A stretch of 64,000 bases of DNA. Origin: Xestospongia muta (lineage: Eukaryota; Porifera; Demospongiae; Haplosclerida; Petrosiidae). The notes below the pieces were generated by a model. It had not been told where the DNA came from. It worked only from the letters and a program-made list of their open reading frames with translations, and did no database searches. Within the stretch, counting starts at the first letter, position 1; each line of letters opens with the position of its first letter. A program made the position numbers and the translations under genes. The stretch is from NCBI GenBank assembly GCA_963693285.1, contig OY848928.1, forward strand, positions 5,299,827 to 5,363,826. The letters run 5' to 3'. Shown here piece after piece: positions 45,241-56,610 of this stretch.

Positions 45241-45677
45241 TCATAGGCGGATGAGGCACTTATATTTTGAGGGGGCTCACACCATAACTATGTCATGAAT
45301 ATGCAGACACAAATGTACCCATAATGCAGAAACTATGTTTGATATAATCACAATCAGTATTAATAACATTAATTCAAAATGTACCAAAAGTATTTTCCTT
45401 CACTCATCATTTACCATAGCAAATTCCTTAGCTATTTCAACAAGATCATGCTCATTAGTTATGCATTTGTGTACATGAAGAACCAGACAATTGTTAAGCC
45501 GTTTCTGACATTGTGGCCTGCAAACATATCAAAATTTTTGACAGTTTCATTAACACCAATAAGATTAACTTAGATTATTTTTGTGGGATAAATAGCAAGC
45601 AATAAAATTTGGGGGGGCTGAGCCCCCTCCTTCTAAATATTGGGGGGCTCTAGCCCCCCCCCTTCAGTCTCCTATGA
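45241..45677. mobile_element. Short inverted-repeat element (MITE-like)
   Basis: Begins TCATAGGCGGATGAGG and ends with the approximate complement (CTTCAGTCTCCTATGA), with GGGGGCT/AGCCCCCC blocks just inside the right end that can fold back on themselves. No coding capacity. The G/C-rich ends stand out from the AT-rich array. Confidence 0.65.
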
Positions 45678-45884
45678 TTCTGAATGTTCACAATACACAA
45701 CATTTAACTTAGACAAGGTATCTTGTTTCAACTTGAGCTAACTGACACAAATGACATCAGTACTTTATTGTACTAAAGCTCAGACAATACTTGGTAAGCA
45801 CAGTAGATGAATCTTATAAGGACAAGGTTATATGAGTAATTGCAAAGGATTAGTTTAATTATTACAGTAATTATATATATGTGT

Positions 45885-46265
45885 GTTACAGTACTTAATT
45901 CCGAGACATTGAACTTACTATCAAAACCCATAGCATATCCTGCTAGGATCCTTTTGGTTTAGTTTCATGTCAACCAAGTTATCTATTAATGTAGTACTTG
46001 TTATATACAGTCCAGCTGGACTAAATCAAATCAAGATATACCTTCTCATTTTATTTTTTGTTTGAGAGGTAGTAGTATTGAAATATTGAACAGTTCATAT
46101 TACATTGTCTAATTTATAAAATGTCCTTTAATTATTAAAATTAATAATATATTGTCATTAATTAATGGGAATGGTACATTTATGAGATCCTAATTAAAGT
46201 GTTATTGTTATATTTATAATTTATTTTAATTTTAATAGTTCATGATAGTTGTAGTAGATATCTTT
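45885..46265 (-). pseudogene. Decayed propeller fragment related to array gene 6
   Basis: About 45885-46045 aligns with the middle blades of array gene 6 (TTTTGGTTTAGTTTCATGTC against TTTTGGTTTACTTTCACACC; ACAGTCCAGCTGGACTA shared). At 46240-46265 there is a remnant of an array gene start (TAGTAGATATCTTTGTTAAT). Frames are broken throughout. Confidence 0.78.
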
Positions 46266-46475
46266 GTTAATTGGTGAGAATAAAGAAAAAAGATTATGAT
46301 CTGAACAAATTGAGTAGAGGTCTTATATAACACTTATGATGTTTGTTAATTTCCTACATGATCTGACCAATCAAATTGCATACAGAAAGTCTAAAGGGCA
46401 TAGTTTCTTTCCATATGTCATCATGTGTGTGATATAGGACATAAAATACAGCAGTGTAGAAGTGTTTCCTTACAA
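46255..46475 (-). promoter_or_regulatory. Orphan upstream module
   Basis: A copy of the module found ahead of array genes 1-4 (GAATAAAGAAAAAAGATTATGATCTGAACAAAT in the leader part, and the altered core TACACTGCTGTATTTTATGT), now in front of the decayed fragment 45885-46265. It shows that a full unit stood here. Confidence 0.55.
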
Positions 46476-46979
46476 TAGCACTATTTTATTAATGTTATCA
46501 CTTTGTTTTCCTCACTAACACTAACACTTTGTCAACAACATGTGTATTACTATAATTTTGTTATTTTAATATAAATTATTGTCTTATAGATGTAATCTTT
46601 CTGGATCTAGTAAACTTGTCACATCATAAAGAGTACATTAATTTCCTATTATTACAAATTGTGTTACTAGTTTATGTTCTACAATCTATAGTGTATGTTA
46701 TGACTAGTACATATTATGAAAAGCAGCACCTGATAACTTTTATTTCATCATGCTTATGTCTTCAATATTTATACACACCTCTATATATCAAGAGCTATTA
46801 CTAAGATTATTAGAAAATCTCTCTGATCATAACATGTGGAAAAATGCACCTTTTTACATCTGCAGCTGAGTGCCATGGCAATGTTATGGAATAATTTTAA
46901 CTCTATTTGTAATTATAACTAAAGAAAAGATAATAAAAGAGGTAATAGTTATTACTCAAAAATTATACTCGATTATGAG

Positions 46980-47960
46980 TTAGTAAAGATAAACTTTGTT
47001 ACCAATAAAATCAGTTATCCAAACTGTTCCATCTATACCAATAGCAACATCACTAGCACCATCAAAACCTGTAATAACTTTGATTGGTTTGCCATTTTTA
47101 TCACAGATAAAAACTACACCGGGACTGCCACGATCAGCTATGTACATGTTATCGTCACAATCCACAAAAAGGCCTTCACCAAACTTTAAGCCATTGATTG
47201 CTAATTGACACAAAGGAATTCCAGCCTTAGTAATGATGTGGACTCTATTATAATGGGTAAGCACACGTAGATTGTCATTAGAATCAAACTGGATTTTACG
47301 AGGGTAAGTTCCTACACTAGTAATTACATGAGATTTGTTACCATCAGAGTTATATACATGTATTGTTGCAGTACTCAGTTCTGAGACATAGAATTTATTA
47401 TCAGAGTCTACAGCAAGTCCAGTGGGATTCTTTTGGTTTACTTTCACACCAATAAACTCTCCATCAGTTGTATATTCGTATATTGTGTTTGTTGTACTAC
47501 AAACAACATACAACTGTTTGTCTTTGACGTATAGTCCAGCTGGACTACAATTGGGAACACCAAATTTTTCTTGGAAATCACCATTTTTATCAAACTTGTG
47601 AATATAACCATCACCATATCCTGAGATGAACACTTTATCATCATCAGTGATGTAGATGCTCTTTGGCTGTGGAACGATTATTATTTTCTTTGGACAACCA
47701 ATAGTGAATGGATCTCGTGTACAAGAGGTGTTCCTGGCACAAAATGAGGTTCCTGTTTTATTCTTTATTTGGTTTGTGAGTTCATTGATTTTTTGAGTCA
47801 GACATTTCACTTGAAAGAGTACTTCTTGACAGCAGTCTTCTTTAGAACAAGTGCTGAGATCACTTACCATAGCTGATACCATCCCATTGCCTCCAATAAG
47901 TAATATAATTGTTAAACAAAAATACATTTTCTTCAACAATGTGAAAAAACATGGCTTCAT
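46980..47960 (-). CDS. Array gene 6: secreted Cys-rich propeller protein without linker repeat
   Basis: Single exon. Two in-frame ATGs fit a signal peptide: 47960 (MKPCFFTLLKK then MYFCLTIILLIGG) and 47927 (MYFCLTII...); an ATG still further up at 48044 gives no signal and is less likely. The mature N-terminus has CSKEDCCQEVLFQVKCLTQ, a coil and CARNTSCTRDPFTIGCPKK, where the family joint has gained Cys residues. No linker repeat and no membrane helix. Six blades follow, ending NKVYLY. Glycosylation sites NKT and NTS precede the propeller. This is the most diverged propeller member; relics of close relatives lie at 35460/39451 and 45885. Confidence 0.85.
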   Translation of the reverse strand: MKPCFFTLLKKMYFCLTIILLIGGNGMVSAMVSDLSTCSKEDCCQEVLFQVKCLTQKINELTNQIKNKTGTSFCARNTSCTRDPFTIGCPKKIIIVPQPKSIYITDDDKVFISGYGDGYIHKFDKNGDFQEKFGVPNCSPAGLYVKDKQLYVVCSTTNTIYEYTTDGEFIGVKVNQKNPTGLAVDSDNKFYVSELSTATIHVYNSDGNKSHVITSVGTYPRKIQFDSNDNLRVLTHYNRVHIITKAGIPLCQLAINGLKFGEGLFVDCDDNMYIADRGSPGVVFICDKNGKPIKVITGFDGASDVAIGIDGTVWITDFIGNKVYLY

Positions 47961-48529
47961 CGAATTATAAATGTCTTGATGCATGGGTGTGAAAATGACT
48001 ACATTGTTCAAACATTGTACATCCAATTTTTCCATTAAACACATTTATAATAATTTATCATTACAACTTGTCTTGTTCAAGTCATGTATCCAATTGACAC
48101 ACCAAATGTTCATAAGTGATGTGATAAGTAACTTTTATTACTTGATAGGATATAATGATGAAGTAATTGACATATACTGCTATCAATCTGATGTATATTG
48201 TTAAATAAGTAGAAGAACTCATAGTTATTGTTATAATGTATAAAGTTTAACTGTTTCAAATGGTGCTTCAAGAGTACTAGTATATAAATATATATCAATA
48301 TTAACAAATTATTTGTGAACTTTAATATCTTTTCTGATTGTAACATAATGACGTCATTATCTTAAATTTTAATTCTACCTAAACCTGGGCAATATGTATT
48401 TCTGACAAAATATAAGATAACTTGTGCCTGTGGCCAAAACTTTTGAATATTAGAATATGATTGCTAAGATCATGTTACAAACTCAAATTATATTTTCTTG
48501 TTTATAATAAAATTCAAAGTATAGTTAAT
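47961..48529. other. Spacer between array gene 6 and short gene 2
   Basis: About 570 bp, AT-rich. The right end (48445-48529) copies the 3' flank of short gene 1 (ATGATTGCTAAGATCATGTTA). The left part should hold the promoter of array gene 6, which lacks the module of genes 1-4. Confidence 0.5.
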
Positions 48530-49075
48530 TTATGCATACATTGCATAAAAATCTGGTTCACTGTTGTCTTCTTCAGTCTGGAAATAATTGTGTGAATGGT
48601 GATGGTGAGGATGGTGATGGGAATAGTGATGGTGGCAACCTGGTGGTAGTCCATATGGTGGAAATAGATCAGGGGGTGCTTCTGATGGTGGAAGCAGATC
48701 AGGTGGTGATGGTTGGGATGGTGGGAACACACCAGGCCGTGATGGTTGTGATGGTGGAAACACACCAGGCCGTGATGGTTGTGATGGTGGAAACACACCA
48801 GACGATGATGGTTGTGATGGTGGGAACACACCAGGTGGTGATGGTTGTGATGGTAGTGAAGTGGATTTAGAACATTTCACTATTTCTTTTTTAAGTTCTT
48901 TCATTTCTCTTTTAATTTCTTTAATTTTCTCTTCCAGTAGCGTCTTTATCTCTTTGTTGAATGTATCAACTTGACACAGAGCTTGAAGACATAACTCATC
49001 TGATTCAGAAGCTGCACTAGTTACAATGATCAATGTACCAAAGATTAAAGTGAAAATATTGACAGCAATATGCAT
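48530..49075 (-). CDS. Array short gene 2: secreted coil protein with His-rich tail
   Basis: Single-exon, 181 residues from the ATG at 49075. A signal peptide (HIAVNIFTLIFGTLIIVTSA) is followed by SDELCLQALCQVD and a coil (KEIKREMKELKKEIVKCSKS) like that of array gene 5. Four to five PPSQPSxPGVFPPSQP units follow, then a His-rich stretch (CHHHYSHHHPHHHHSH) and the acidic end YFQTEEDNSEPDFYAMYA. The propeller is absent. A His-rich secreted tail could bind zinc or copper, or carry charge that depends on pH; this is inference. Function unknown. Confidence 0.8.
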   Translation of the reverse strand: MHIAVNIFTLIFGTLIIVTSAASESDELCLQALCQVDTFNKEIKTLLEEKIKEIKREMKELKKEIVKCSKSTSLPSQPSPPGVFPPSQPSSSGVFPPSQPSRPGVFPPSQPSRPGVFPPSQPSPPDLLPPSEAPPDLFPPYGLPPGCHHHYSHHHPHHHHSHNYFQTEEDNSEPDFYAMYA

Positions 49076-49740
49076 CTTCAAAGTTGAAAATAGAAAGAAA
49101 CCAACAAATAAAATAATTCAGTAGTTATCTAACACATACACAATATGATGTACTGGTTTTATAGATGAATGATGTTGAGAAGGAAAGAGAAGTGTGAACA
49201 GCAAAAGTACTGAACTGAAAATGTGAGAAAGAGAGCAACACAAAGAAGGAAACAAGGAAAGAAGTAGAGCAACAATACATATCTCATGTTTTTCCTCATA
49301 TAACAGATGATATCAAACAAGGATCTAATGTCATTTCCTTCTTCTCCTTTAATATTGTATGTTCATTAAAGATATAAGTCTTAATGTAATGTTGAAATGA
49401 AAAGACATTGAAACATTAGGTACTAAGTTCATAAATTGTGCAACCAATTCATCAGAAATCAACAAATGCATTGGATGAAGGACTTGTGGTTGCTATGAAG
49501 AAGCAGCTGTACTAACAAAGCAATAAAGCAACAATAATCTTCTTTTCCTTTTGTACAGACCATATTAACAAAGATCAAAAAACATTTTCCTTTTCTTCTA
49601 GAATATATATATATATATATGCTTTGAATTTTTAAGAGATTATATAATACAAAAAATAAGATGCAAAGTTTTAAATTGAAAAGGAAAGAAGACTACGCCA
49701 ACTCAGGCCATATTAGTACAAAACTATCACATCATATTTA
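49076..49740. other. Right border of the array
   Basis: 5' flank of short gene 2, shared with 44279-44975 and in part 42133-42400. An (AT)n run lies near 49605-49620. The flank runs directly into the PHF20 stop codon at 49741, so the array ends here. Confidence 0.65.
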
Positions 49741-52700
49741 TTACAGTGGTTTGTTGGAGGAGATTAGAGCATCTCTTATTTGACCTAACTCCTTTATCGT
49801 TTGATGGACTTCCATTAAAAATGATTCATGATTAAATACGACATTATTAGAATACGTTTTCGGAAGGTCTATAAATGGAAAGAAAAATAATTTTAACATA
49901 TTATATTCTGAAATTGCTATCAAACCTTAAATATTAATTTAACTTAAAGGAGTTAATTGTTAATCATATCTCAGATTTTGTACCATAATTATTTTATTAT
50001 AACAAAAGTATTCAATTTTACCTTCAATCTGTTTGTCCATTTCATCCAACCATCTCAATATTTTCATCTGCACTTGTTCAATATGTTGTAATAATAGGAG
50101 CCGATGTAATAGTTGTCCAATGGCTTCTCCTTTGATAACACTTTCAGAAACATTTCTAACTACTGCTGCAATCTCGATGTCGCGAGGAGAGAGGGGTTTA
50201 CATGACGCAGAGTTCTCATGTTTTTCATCTTTCTTTAGATCATTACAAACTGGAATAATGACAGATAAAGGCGGCTGTAGGGAGAAAGGAAATAAATATA
50301 CCTTGTAATCTAATATCAAGACTTTACCAAGTCCTTACTTTGATTTCTTTTGAATTTGTCTGTGGTACTATTCTTGATCGCAAACTATCCAACGACTGTC
50401 TCCTTAATGGTGTTTGTGATGTGGTAGCAAACACTGCTGTCTCTTGTATACCAAATTCCTCTGAAAATAATTCAAGGTGACCTGACAAATTGTTAACCCT
50501 TTCTTCACTACTTTGTCTAAAAAAATTCTTACCTTTAGAATCAACATCCATCTTCTCTTCAGTAATAGGATTGGGTGTGGTACTAGTTGATGATATTAAT
50601 TTAGAGGAAATTTCGAGTGGGAGTGTGTCTTGTGAGGGTGTGAGGGAAGAAGATATGGGAGATACAATATCCATTAGAGAGGAGATACCCATTGGGAGAC
50701 TAGAAGATAGGGACATTAGTAATTGTTGTGCATTAGAGTCAGTAATAGTTAGTTTATTGAGAATATCTTGAGTGAGTGAAGATTGAGTATCTGGGTTTGC
50801 TACGATGTCAGATGATGTCACTGATGATGTCACAGGTGGTAATGGTACAAGATGGAGATTATTGATGTCGAGAGGAAGATTTGTAAGATTGCAGGTGGTA
50901 TCTCCAGAAGAGGGTGTGGCTACAGGAGGAAGAGGAACTAGAGAGAGGGTAGAGACTTCATTGGATGTGGTCATTACATCAGGTGACCTGTCACACAGCT
51001 GTTCATTACCTACTTCTTCTTTAATGACACGATTTGAGTGAGAGGTAGAGTCTACAAGACCATCACTAGAACCAGTCAAACTAGTTTCTGAAACAGATAG
51101 TCTATTTTGGATTGACGAGGATAATAATGGTATTTGGTCTTTAACAGGTGCTAATAATTTCATTAGAATCTCTTGTACTTCAGTGACAGACAATTGAGAA
51201 CATTGTCTAGACCACTGCTTCAAATATGGATGGGTAGGGACTCTGGAATGGACACATAAATAGAGGAATGGACACATAAATAGAGGAATGGATACATAAA
51301 TATAGGAATGGACACATAAATATAGGAATGGATGTATAGATAGAATATAAGTAAAAATAAAGTGGTTCAGTAAAAAATTATATGTCAAATATCATCTTAA
51401 CATATTTGACATCCTGTCAACACATTTGACATCCTGTCAATATATTTGACATCCTGTCAACACATTTGACATCCTGTCAATATATTTGACATCCTGTCAA
51501 TACATTTGACATCCTGTCAATATATTAATCAACATATCCTATTAATACTACAACATACTTGACAGCTTGCAGTTTTATTTTAGTACAATGAACCATTTTC
51601 TTCATTGTACAAAGGGCCTCAGCCAACTTGTGGGTTCTCAGAATAGCCTTCCGATGGGATAAAGGAACCTCTGGTCCACCAGGAAGAGAAGGGAGAGTCC
51701 CATCCACAAACCAACTTCTAGGAAACTAAAATAGATCAAAGTAGTAACATTGTATGCTACTTTCTCATCATATACCTTATGTTTCATTCTTTGGCGTATT
51801 CCTGGAGGATTGGAACAGATTGGGCACAGATAACTCTCCGGTGTTTCTTGTTCTTCAATACTAACACAATCTCCATGTTGCCAGGTCAGACATTGATCAC
51901 ACTAGTCACATGATAATCTTATGATCAATACATAATCCTTACCTGTATCATAAAACCTTCGTCTAAATTATTTCCACAGATACAGTGTACAACATCATCC
52001 TTACTAGAGATGCGTTTCTCACGTTTTACATGGACAATTTCCTCTTTCTCCACTTCATCTTCCTCGTCTTCCTCTGTTTCATCCTCGTCCATTGTCTCCT
52101 CACTCTCCGTATCCATCACAATCTCTGATCCTGATGCTTGACTAGATTTCCGAAGAGGACGCAAGTTACCTCTCTGACGAAATAGCTCTGCATTCTCAAC
52201 CCGAACCAGTTGAAGCGGTTCTAAACCTGGTATTTTTAACTCTTTGTATATAGCATCAGCTTTCTCATGAGGTGGTACATTAAGAGATGTATACGAGATT
52301 GTTTCTTTCTCTTCTTTAGCCATTGCCTTTGCTTTCAGTTTTGAAATGGGGCTTTTCAATGTCTTTTTTGGTGATAACCTGACATTAGGACTCCTTCTGA
52401 TACTCTCAGGAGAACTTGTTGTTGAGACATGGTCATCTTGATGAGACAGTTCCTTAGTCTGAGTATTATTATGAGAAGACTGGCTATTAATAGAATCTTC
52501 CTTCTTTGATGGCAAAGAATCTTGTTTTTTTGTGGTAAGTTTTTCAACATTTCTTGATGGTTTGGTAAGACCTATATAATGAGTACAATTGTTTTTAAAA
52601 TAAACGATTTATACAATAATAATCTCACAGTTCTCATTTAGAAGGGTATTCATGTGGGTGTGGCTTGTACTGACCTTTGAGTTGTGGTGACTTTTCGTTC

Positions 52701-55006
52701 TGAATATTATGATAATGTTTAAGATGTGATTTTAAGAGAGTGTCTTTACGAAACGATTTAATACATCCAGTGAAATAGCATTTGTATTTGTTGTGATCCC
52801 AAATTACCACGTGCTCTTTAGGTGCTAAATGAGCTATGGAATGAATGGATAGATGGATGGATGGATACATTAAATGGATAGATGGATGGATGGATACATT
52901 AAATGGATAAATGGATGAATGAATAGATAGATGGACACATAAAATGGATAATGGATGAGAAGGTGGATTAGAAGTAACATACTGCTAGTCAGCTTACTGG
53001 GTCTTTCACGATCATTTTTAATAATCTAAGTTAAAAACAACATCAAATATAATACTTAAAAATTTAGATAACAGATTTTATTACATTTTTCATTGCTCGT
53101 TTCTGTGTCCTGGTTGTCATGGCAACAGTTCTTCTTCTTCTTCCTTCTCTACCAGTACTAGTGTCTCCATCATCAGTATTGTCTGAAGTACTTTGAACAG
53201 AGGGTGGAGACATCATCTTTGACTTGGGGGGTCTACCACGTCTTTTTGCTAGACAACCTATTATTGAGAGAATCAATGGTAGAGCTATAGTTCATCCATC
53301 TATTCATCCATCCATCCATCTATCCATTTATCCATCTGACAGTTTAGTTATCATAGTTTATAACCTTCTTTTTTATCTTCCTCTTGACCTTTAACCTTTT
53401 CAGTGTTGTTTAATCTTGGAGTTTCAGGTGGAGTGGCTTCAGGTATAGGAACGAGTCCTAAGGTAACATCAGTCTGATTCCCTTCAACGGTAGCAATATG
53501 TGTATCAGACCCAGTAGGTAGCAATTCTATTCCTGAAATGGTATGAGAATGAGTCTGAATAATAGTTTTAGGTGATGATACGAGAGATATAGGTGAGACG
53601 GGTATAGTTGGAGAGAAGTGGTGAGGGGGTGGAGTCAGTAAAGGTCCAAATGTTTTAGCAACTGGTGAATCATTTAGGGTTAATTTAGTGGGTGTGGTTT
53701 GAGATTTTGCGTGTAGAGTTCGAGATTTGTTAAGCGATTTCTTTCTACAAGTCTTACTAGGTACAGGTGGTGGACAGGAACTATTTATGTCCTCATTATC
53801 TTTTCCTAATTTAGTACTAGCTTTGGAACCCTTAGGGATTATTTTGGTACTTGATTTTCTATTACGTAGGGTCTGACGTCTATGCTTAGGAGAGGCTCCC
53901 TTCTCAGGTGCAGATGACACATCACTAGTATCGTTGTCAATAGTTGAAGATTGTTCTGTATCAGTATCTTCACTTAATATATATTCTTCATCTTCTTCAT
54001 CAGATACACGTAAGAATGAATGTCTCTTTCGTCTCTTGGTCACATGAAGTGGAGACGAAGGAGGTGAAGTGTCTGTCTGACCTGATTGGCTATCGTTTTT
54101 TCTTCTTTTTTGTGCTCTATCACGTCTTGCTTTAGCAATGGCTTTATTGTTGGCTTCTTGTTTAGCACTTTCAATGACAGTATCAGCAGCCACCTTGTCA
54201 GTGTGCTAAATATGATGTAAATGTGACTTAATTTGGTATGTGCTATTAATAGAACTAATTACTATATATAGAACTATCCTCTAAAATTGTATCTGATACT
54301 ATTAATAGAATTACTTGTCTTAAAATAAAACTTACTCTCTTACGAACATCAGATATTGGTGCTGTGTATTTTACTCCATCATCAAATAACACTTCTACTT
54401 GATCTGAAATAAATATATCATAAAAAGGTTCATTTATACTTCTATTTGCCCAACCATCCATTACATGTTACAGTTTGTCTGTCCATCCATCTATGAAACT
54501 ATATATCTCTCTCCATTTATCCATACCTTGTTCTTTGATGGCAACCACACGTCCATAGTAGAGACGATGATCATGCCATTTCGCTTGTACTCTGTCACCA
54601 ACATCAAACTAAAATAAGGTATTATACAGTAGATAAACATGGACAAAGCCAGTCTTACATTTCTTGATATCTTTCCTCGATGTTTATGCTGAGAATTGTC
54701 TATAACAAATCGTAACCTGTCCCCTGATATTTCAATCAATTCATCAAAACGAGAACCCCAACCAGAAAAATGAACAAGAACACATTGTTCTTCTCTGTTG
54801 ATTTCAATCACTTTGGCTAAAAACCTACGCAAAATAGGTCAAATATTAAACTCATAGGTCTTGTTAATTGTTCCAATCACTAACCACTTTCCATATTTGT
54901 CTTTGGCTTCAATACGCATCCCAATTTCTAACTGATCTGCGCTAGTGATCATTTCTCTCTCAGTTTCTCCTCCAGTTAAAACACTAGTGCTACTATCTGA
55001 AGCCAT
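49741..55006 (-). CDS. PHF20: PHF20/PHF20L1-type chromatin reader
   Basis: Nuclear reader, in vertebrates part of the MOF/NSL histone acetyltransferase complex. Exons on the minus strand: 55006-54885, 54824-54659, 54608-54527, 54403-54336, 54205-53365, 53257-53085, 53025-52983, 52824-52675, 52571-51943, 51901-51776, 51725-51559, 51242-50339, 50274-50022, 49868-49741; about 1283 residues. Domains in order: two Tudor-like modules ([18 protein letters not shown]..., [20 protein letters not shown]), a long Lys/Ser-rich arm, an AT-hook ([10 protein letters not shown]), a C2H2 finger (CYFTGC...HLKHYH), an acidic tract near 720, a PHD finger ([30 protein letters not shown]) and a C-terminal coil. 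Order and spacing match PHF20. Divergent from TSFM. Confidence 0.93.
51243..51535. repeat. Two tandem repeats in a PHF20 intron
   Basis: The intron 51243-51558 holds four copies of an 18-22 bp unit (GGAATGGACACATAAATA) at 51245-51335, then seven copies of a 21-bp unit (TTTGACATCCTGTCAAYA) at 51390-51530. The second unit contains the inverted pair TTTGACA/TGTCAA. Confidence 0.9.
52825..52982. repeat. ATGG-type repeat in a PHF20 intron
   Basis: ATGGATGGATGG / ACATTAAATGGATAG repeats fill the intron between two PHF20 exons. Similar short repeats lie at 53290-53335 and 54445-54520 in other introns of the gene. Confidence 0.8.
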
Positions 55007-55207
55007 TTTAGGGTCACACGCATACTCTGACAGACATAGATCTGTCCTATGTGAAGTTTCCAGAGACAGCAAGCTTTTATAATCAGGTATACTCACTCAC
55101 AAGTCAGTCGAACAAGAAGGAACGAAGTTTATCATTTCCATGCCCCCCGCGGCCCCCGGAAAAAGGCTCCGCCCACTAAGGAGCTACCCACGTGGTCTGA
55201 GTACATC
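55007..55207. promoter_or_regulatory. Divergent promoter PHF20 / TSFM
   Basis: 201 bp between the start codons. It contains the most GC-rich spot of the region (CCCCCCGCGGCCCCCGG near 55143), which suggests a CpG-type housekeeping promoter driving both genes. Confidence 0.6.
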
Positions 55208-56158
55208 ATGAAAGGACATTTTCGTTCTGTATTTCATCATTTCTCTTCCTCTGTTGCAAAGTCAACAAGTCCTTTGGCCGTCTTACGTCAAAAGACTGGT
55301 TACCCAATATCCAAATGTAAAGAAGCATTGATCAAACATGACAATGATATCACAGCTGCCAAACTGTGGCTACAGGAGCAAGCACAGAAAGAAGGTTGGG
55401 CTAAAGCGGAGAAATTTAAGGGACGTGCTACACGACATGGAGTTATTGGTGCTATTGTACAAGACAATTATGCAACCATGATAGAGGTACTGGACTATGA
55501 ATATCATTAACATTATGTTCTGAATCTCCAATATATACAGGTAAATTGTGAAACAGATTTTGTTGCCAAAAATCTAGATTTTCTTCGTTTCGTATCTCAA
55601 ACCACTGAAGTAATACTTAGTCATTTGAAACTCCACCCACTACCTACCTCCACTGTCAGCCCATTATCGATTCAACATGTAACACAACAGGCCTTAATAG
55701 CCATGGGACCTGTCTCTGATAAACATGGCTCCTTAGGTGATCTAATGGCTGAAAATATTGGTCGTTTTGGAGAGAATATTTCATTTTCTCGTGCATGTTT
55801 AATGTCAGCAAGTACAGGTCTTGTTAGTGCCTACATTTATAACAGAACAATTCTTCCTGGCTCTGATATTGCTATGGGAAAATATGGCTCACTTGTTCAT
55901 TTAAAATTGGCCAACAGTAAATATTTTAACTCTTTAGAAGCCAATGAGATTGGACGTAAGCTAGGTCAGCATATTGTAGGGATGAATCCTCAGTGTCTTG
56001 AACAAGCTGTTAGCGAGAGAGGTGTGACAGGTGAAGATGATTCTAGAGCTCTACTTCAACAGGCTTTTCTCATAGATAATAGTGTTTCAGTGGGAGAATG
56101 GCTCAAATCACATGACATTAGTGTGACTGATTTTGTTCGTTATGGAGTTGGTGAATGA
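55208..56158 (+). CDS. TSFM: Mitochondrial translation elongation factor Ts
   Basis: Nucleotide exchange factor for mitochondrial EF-Tu. Two exons, 55208-55486 and 55541-56158, encode 298 residues. The first 18 or so residues are basic and Ser-rich with no acids (MKGHFRSVFHHFSSSVAKST), as in a mitochondrial targeting peptide. The UBA-like N-terminal domain follows (LRQKTGYPISKCKEAL, ITAAKLWLQEQAQKEG), then the signature NCETDFVAKN and the two core subdomains (GENISFSRACLM, YGSLVHLKL, LGQHIVGMNP, LLQQAFLIDNSVSVGEWL). Start chosen at the first ATG in frame, immediately after the divergent promoter. Length fits animal TSFM. Confidence 0.97.
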
Positions 56159-56524
56159 TCTATAATGTTAATAGATTATTGTTATGTCATTTATTTTTGT
56201 TAATAGTTCTTTGTTAAAGATAGTTTGATAGCGTGTGTACCATATAATGTATTTGTTAATTATTTTTGTGTTGAAAGATGTAAAGAACAAATGCAAAATT
56301 GCTCAGGTTCTAAATATTATAATTTGGTGTCTAATAATAGAAGTGGAGGTAAGTTATTTACCACATAGAGATAAGAAAATAGTCCTTGTAGAATAGTTAT
56401 GACGTCATGTTATTATTTACATAGCACCATATTCTATTTAATTTTAATGCATTGGTAATTAATGATTAATTAGGGGCGTGGCTACTGGCCCTCAAATATA
56501 ATTATCGCAGCTGTTAACTTGAAA
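56159..56524. other. Intergenic spacer TSFM / methyltransferase 1
   Basis: AT-rich spacer of 366 bp carrying the TSFM 3' flank and the promoter of methyltransferase copy 1. Nothing else is seen. Confidence 0.5.
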
Positions 56525-56579
56525 ATGATACCCAGTGTTTGTAAGTGTATATATTACCACGATTGGTATTTCAGTTATT

Positions 56580-56610
<31 letters not shown>

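Noticed and set aside
47961..48044. Earliest ATG of array gene 6 at 48044
   Set aside because: It gives a 28-residue extension without signal-peptide character; the ATGs at 47960 and 47927 both give proper signal peptides.
50507..50530. Possible tiny intron GTAAGAATTTTTTTAG in the PHF20 exon 51242-50339
   Set aside because: Sixteen nt is too short for an intron and the frame is open through it.
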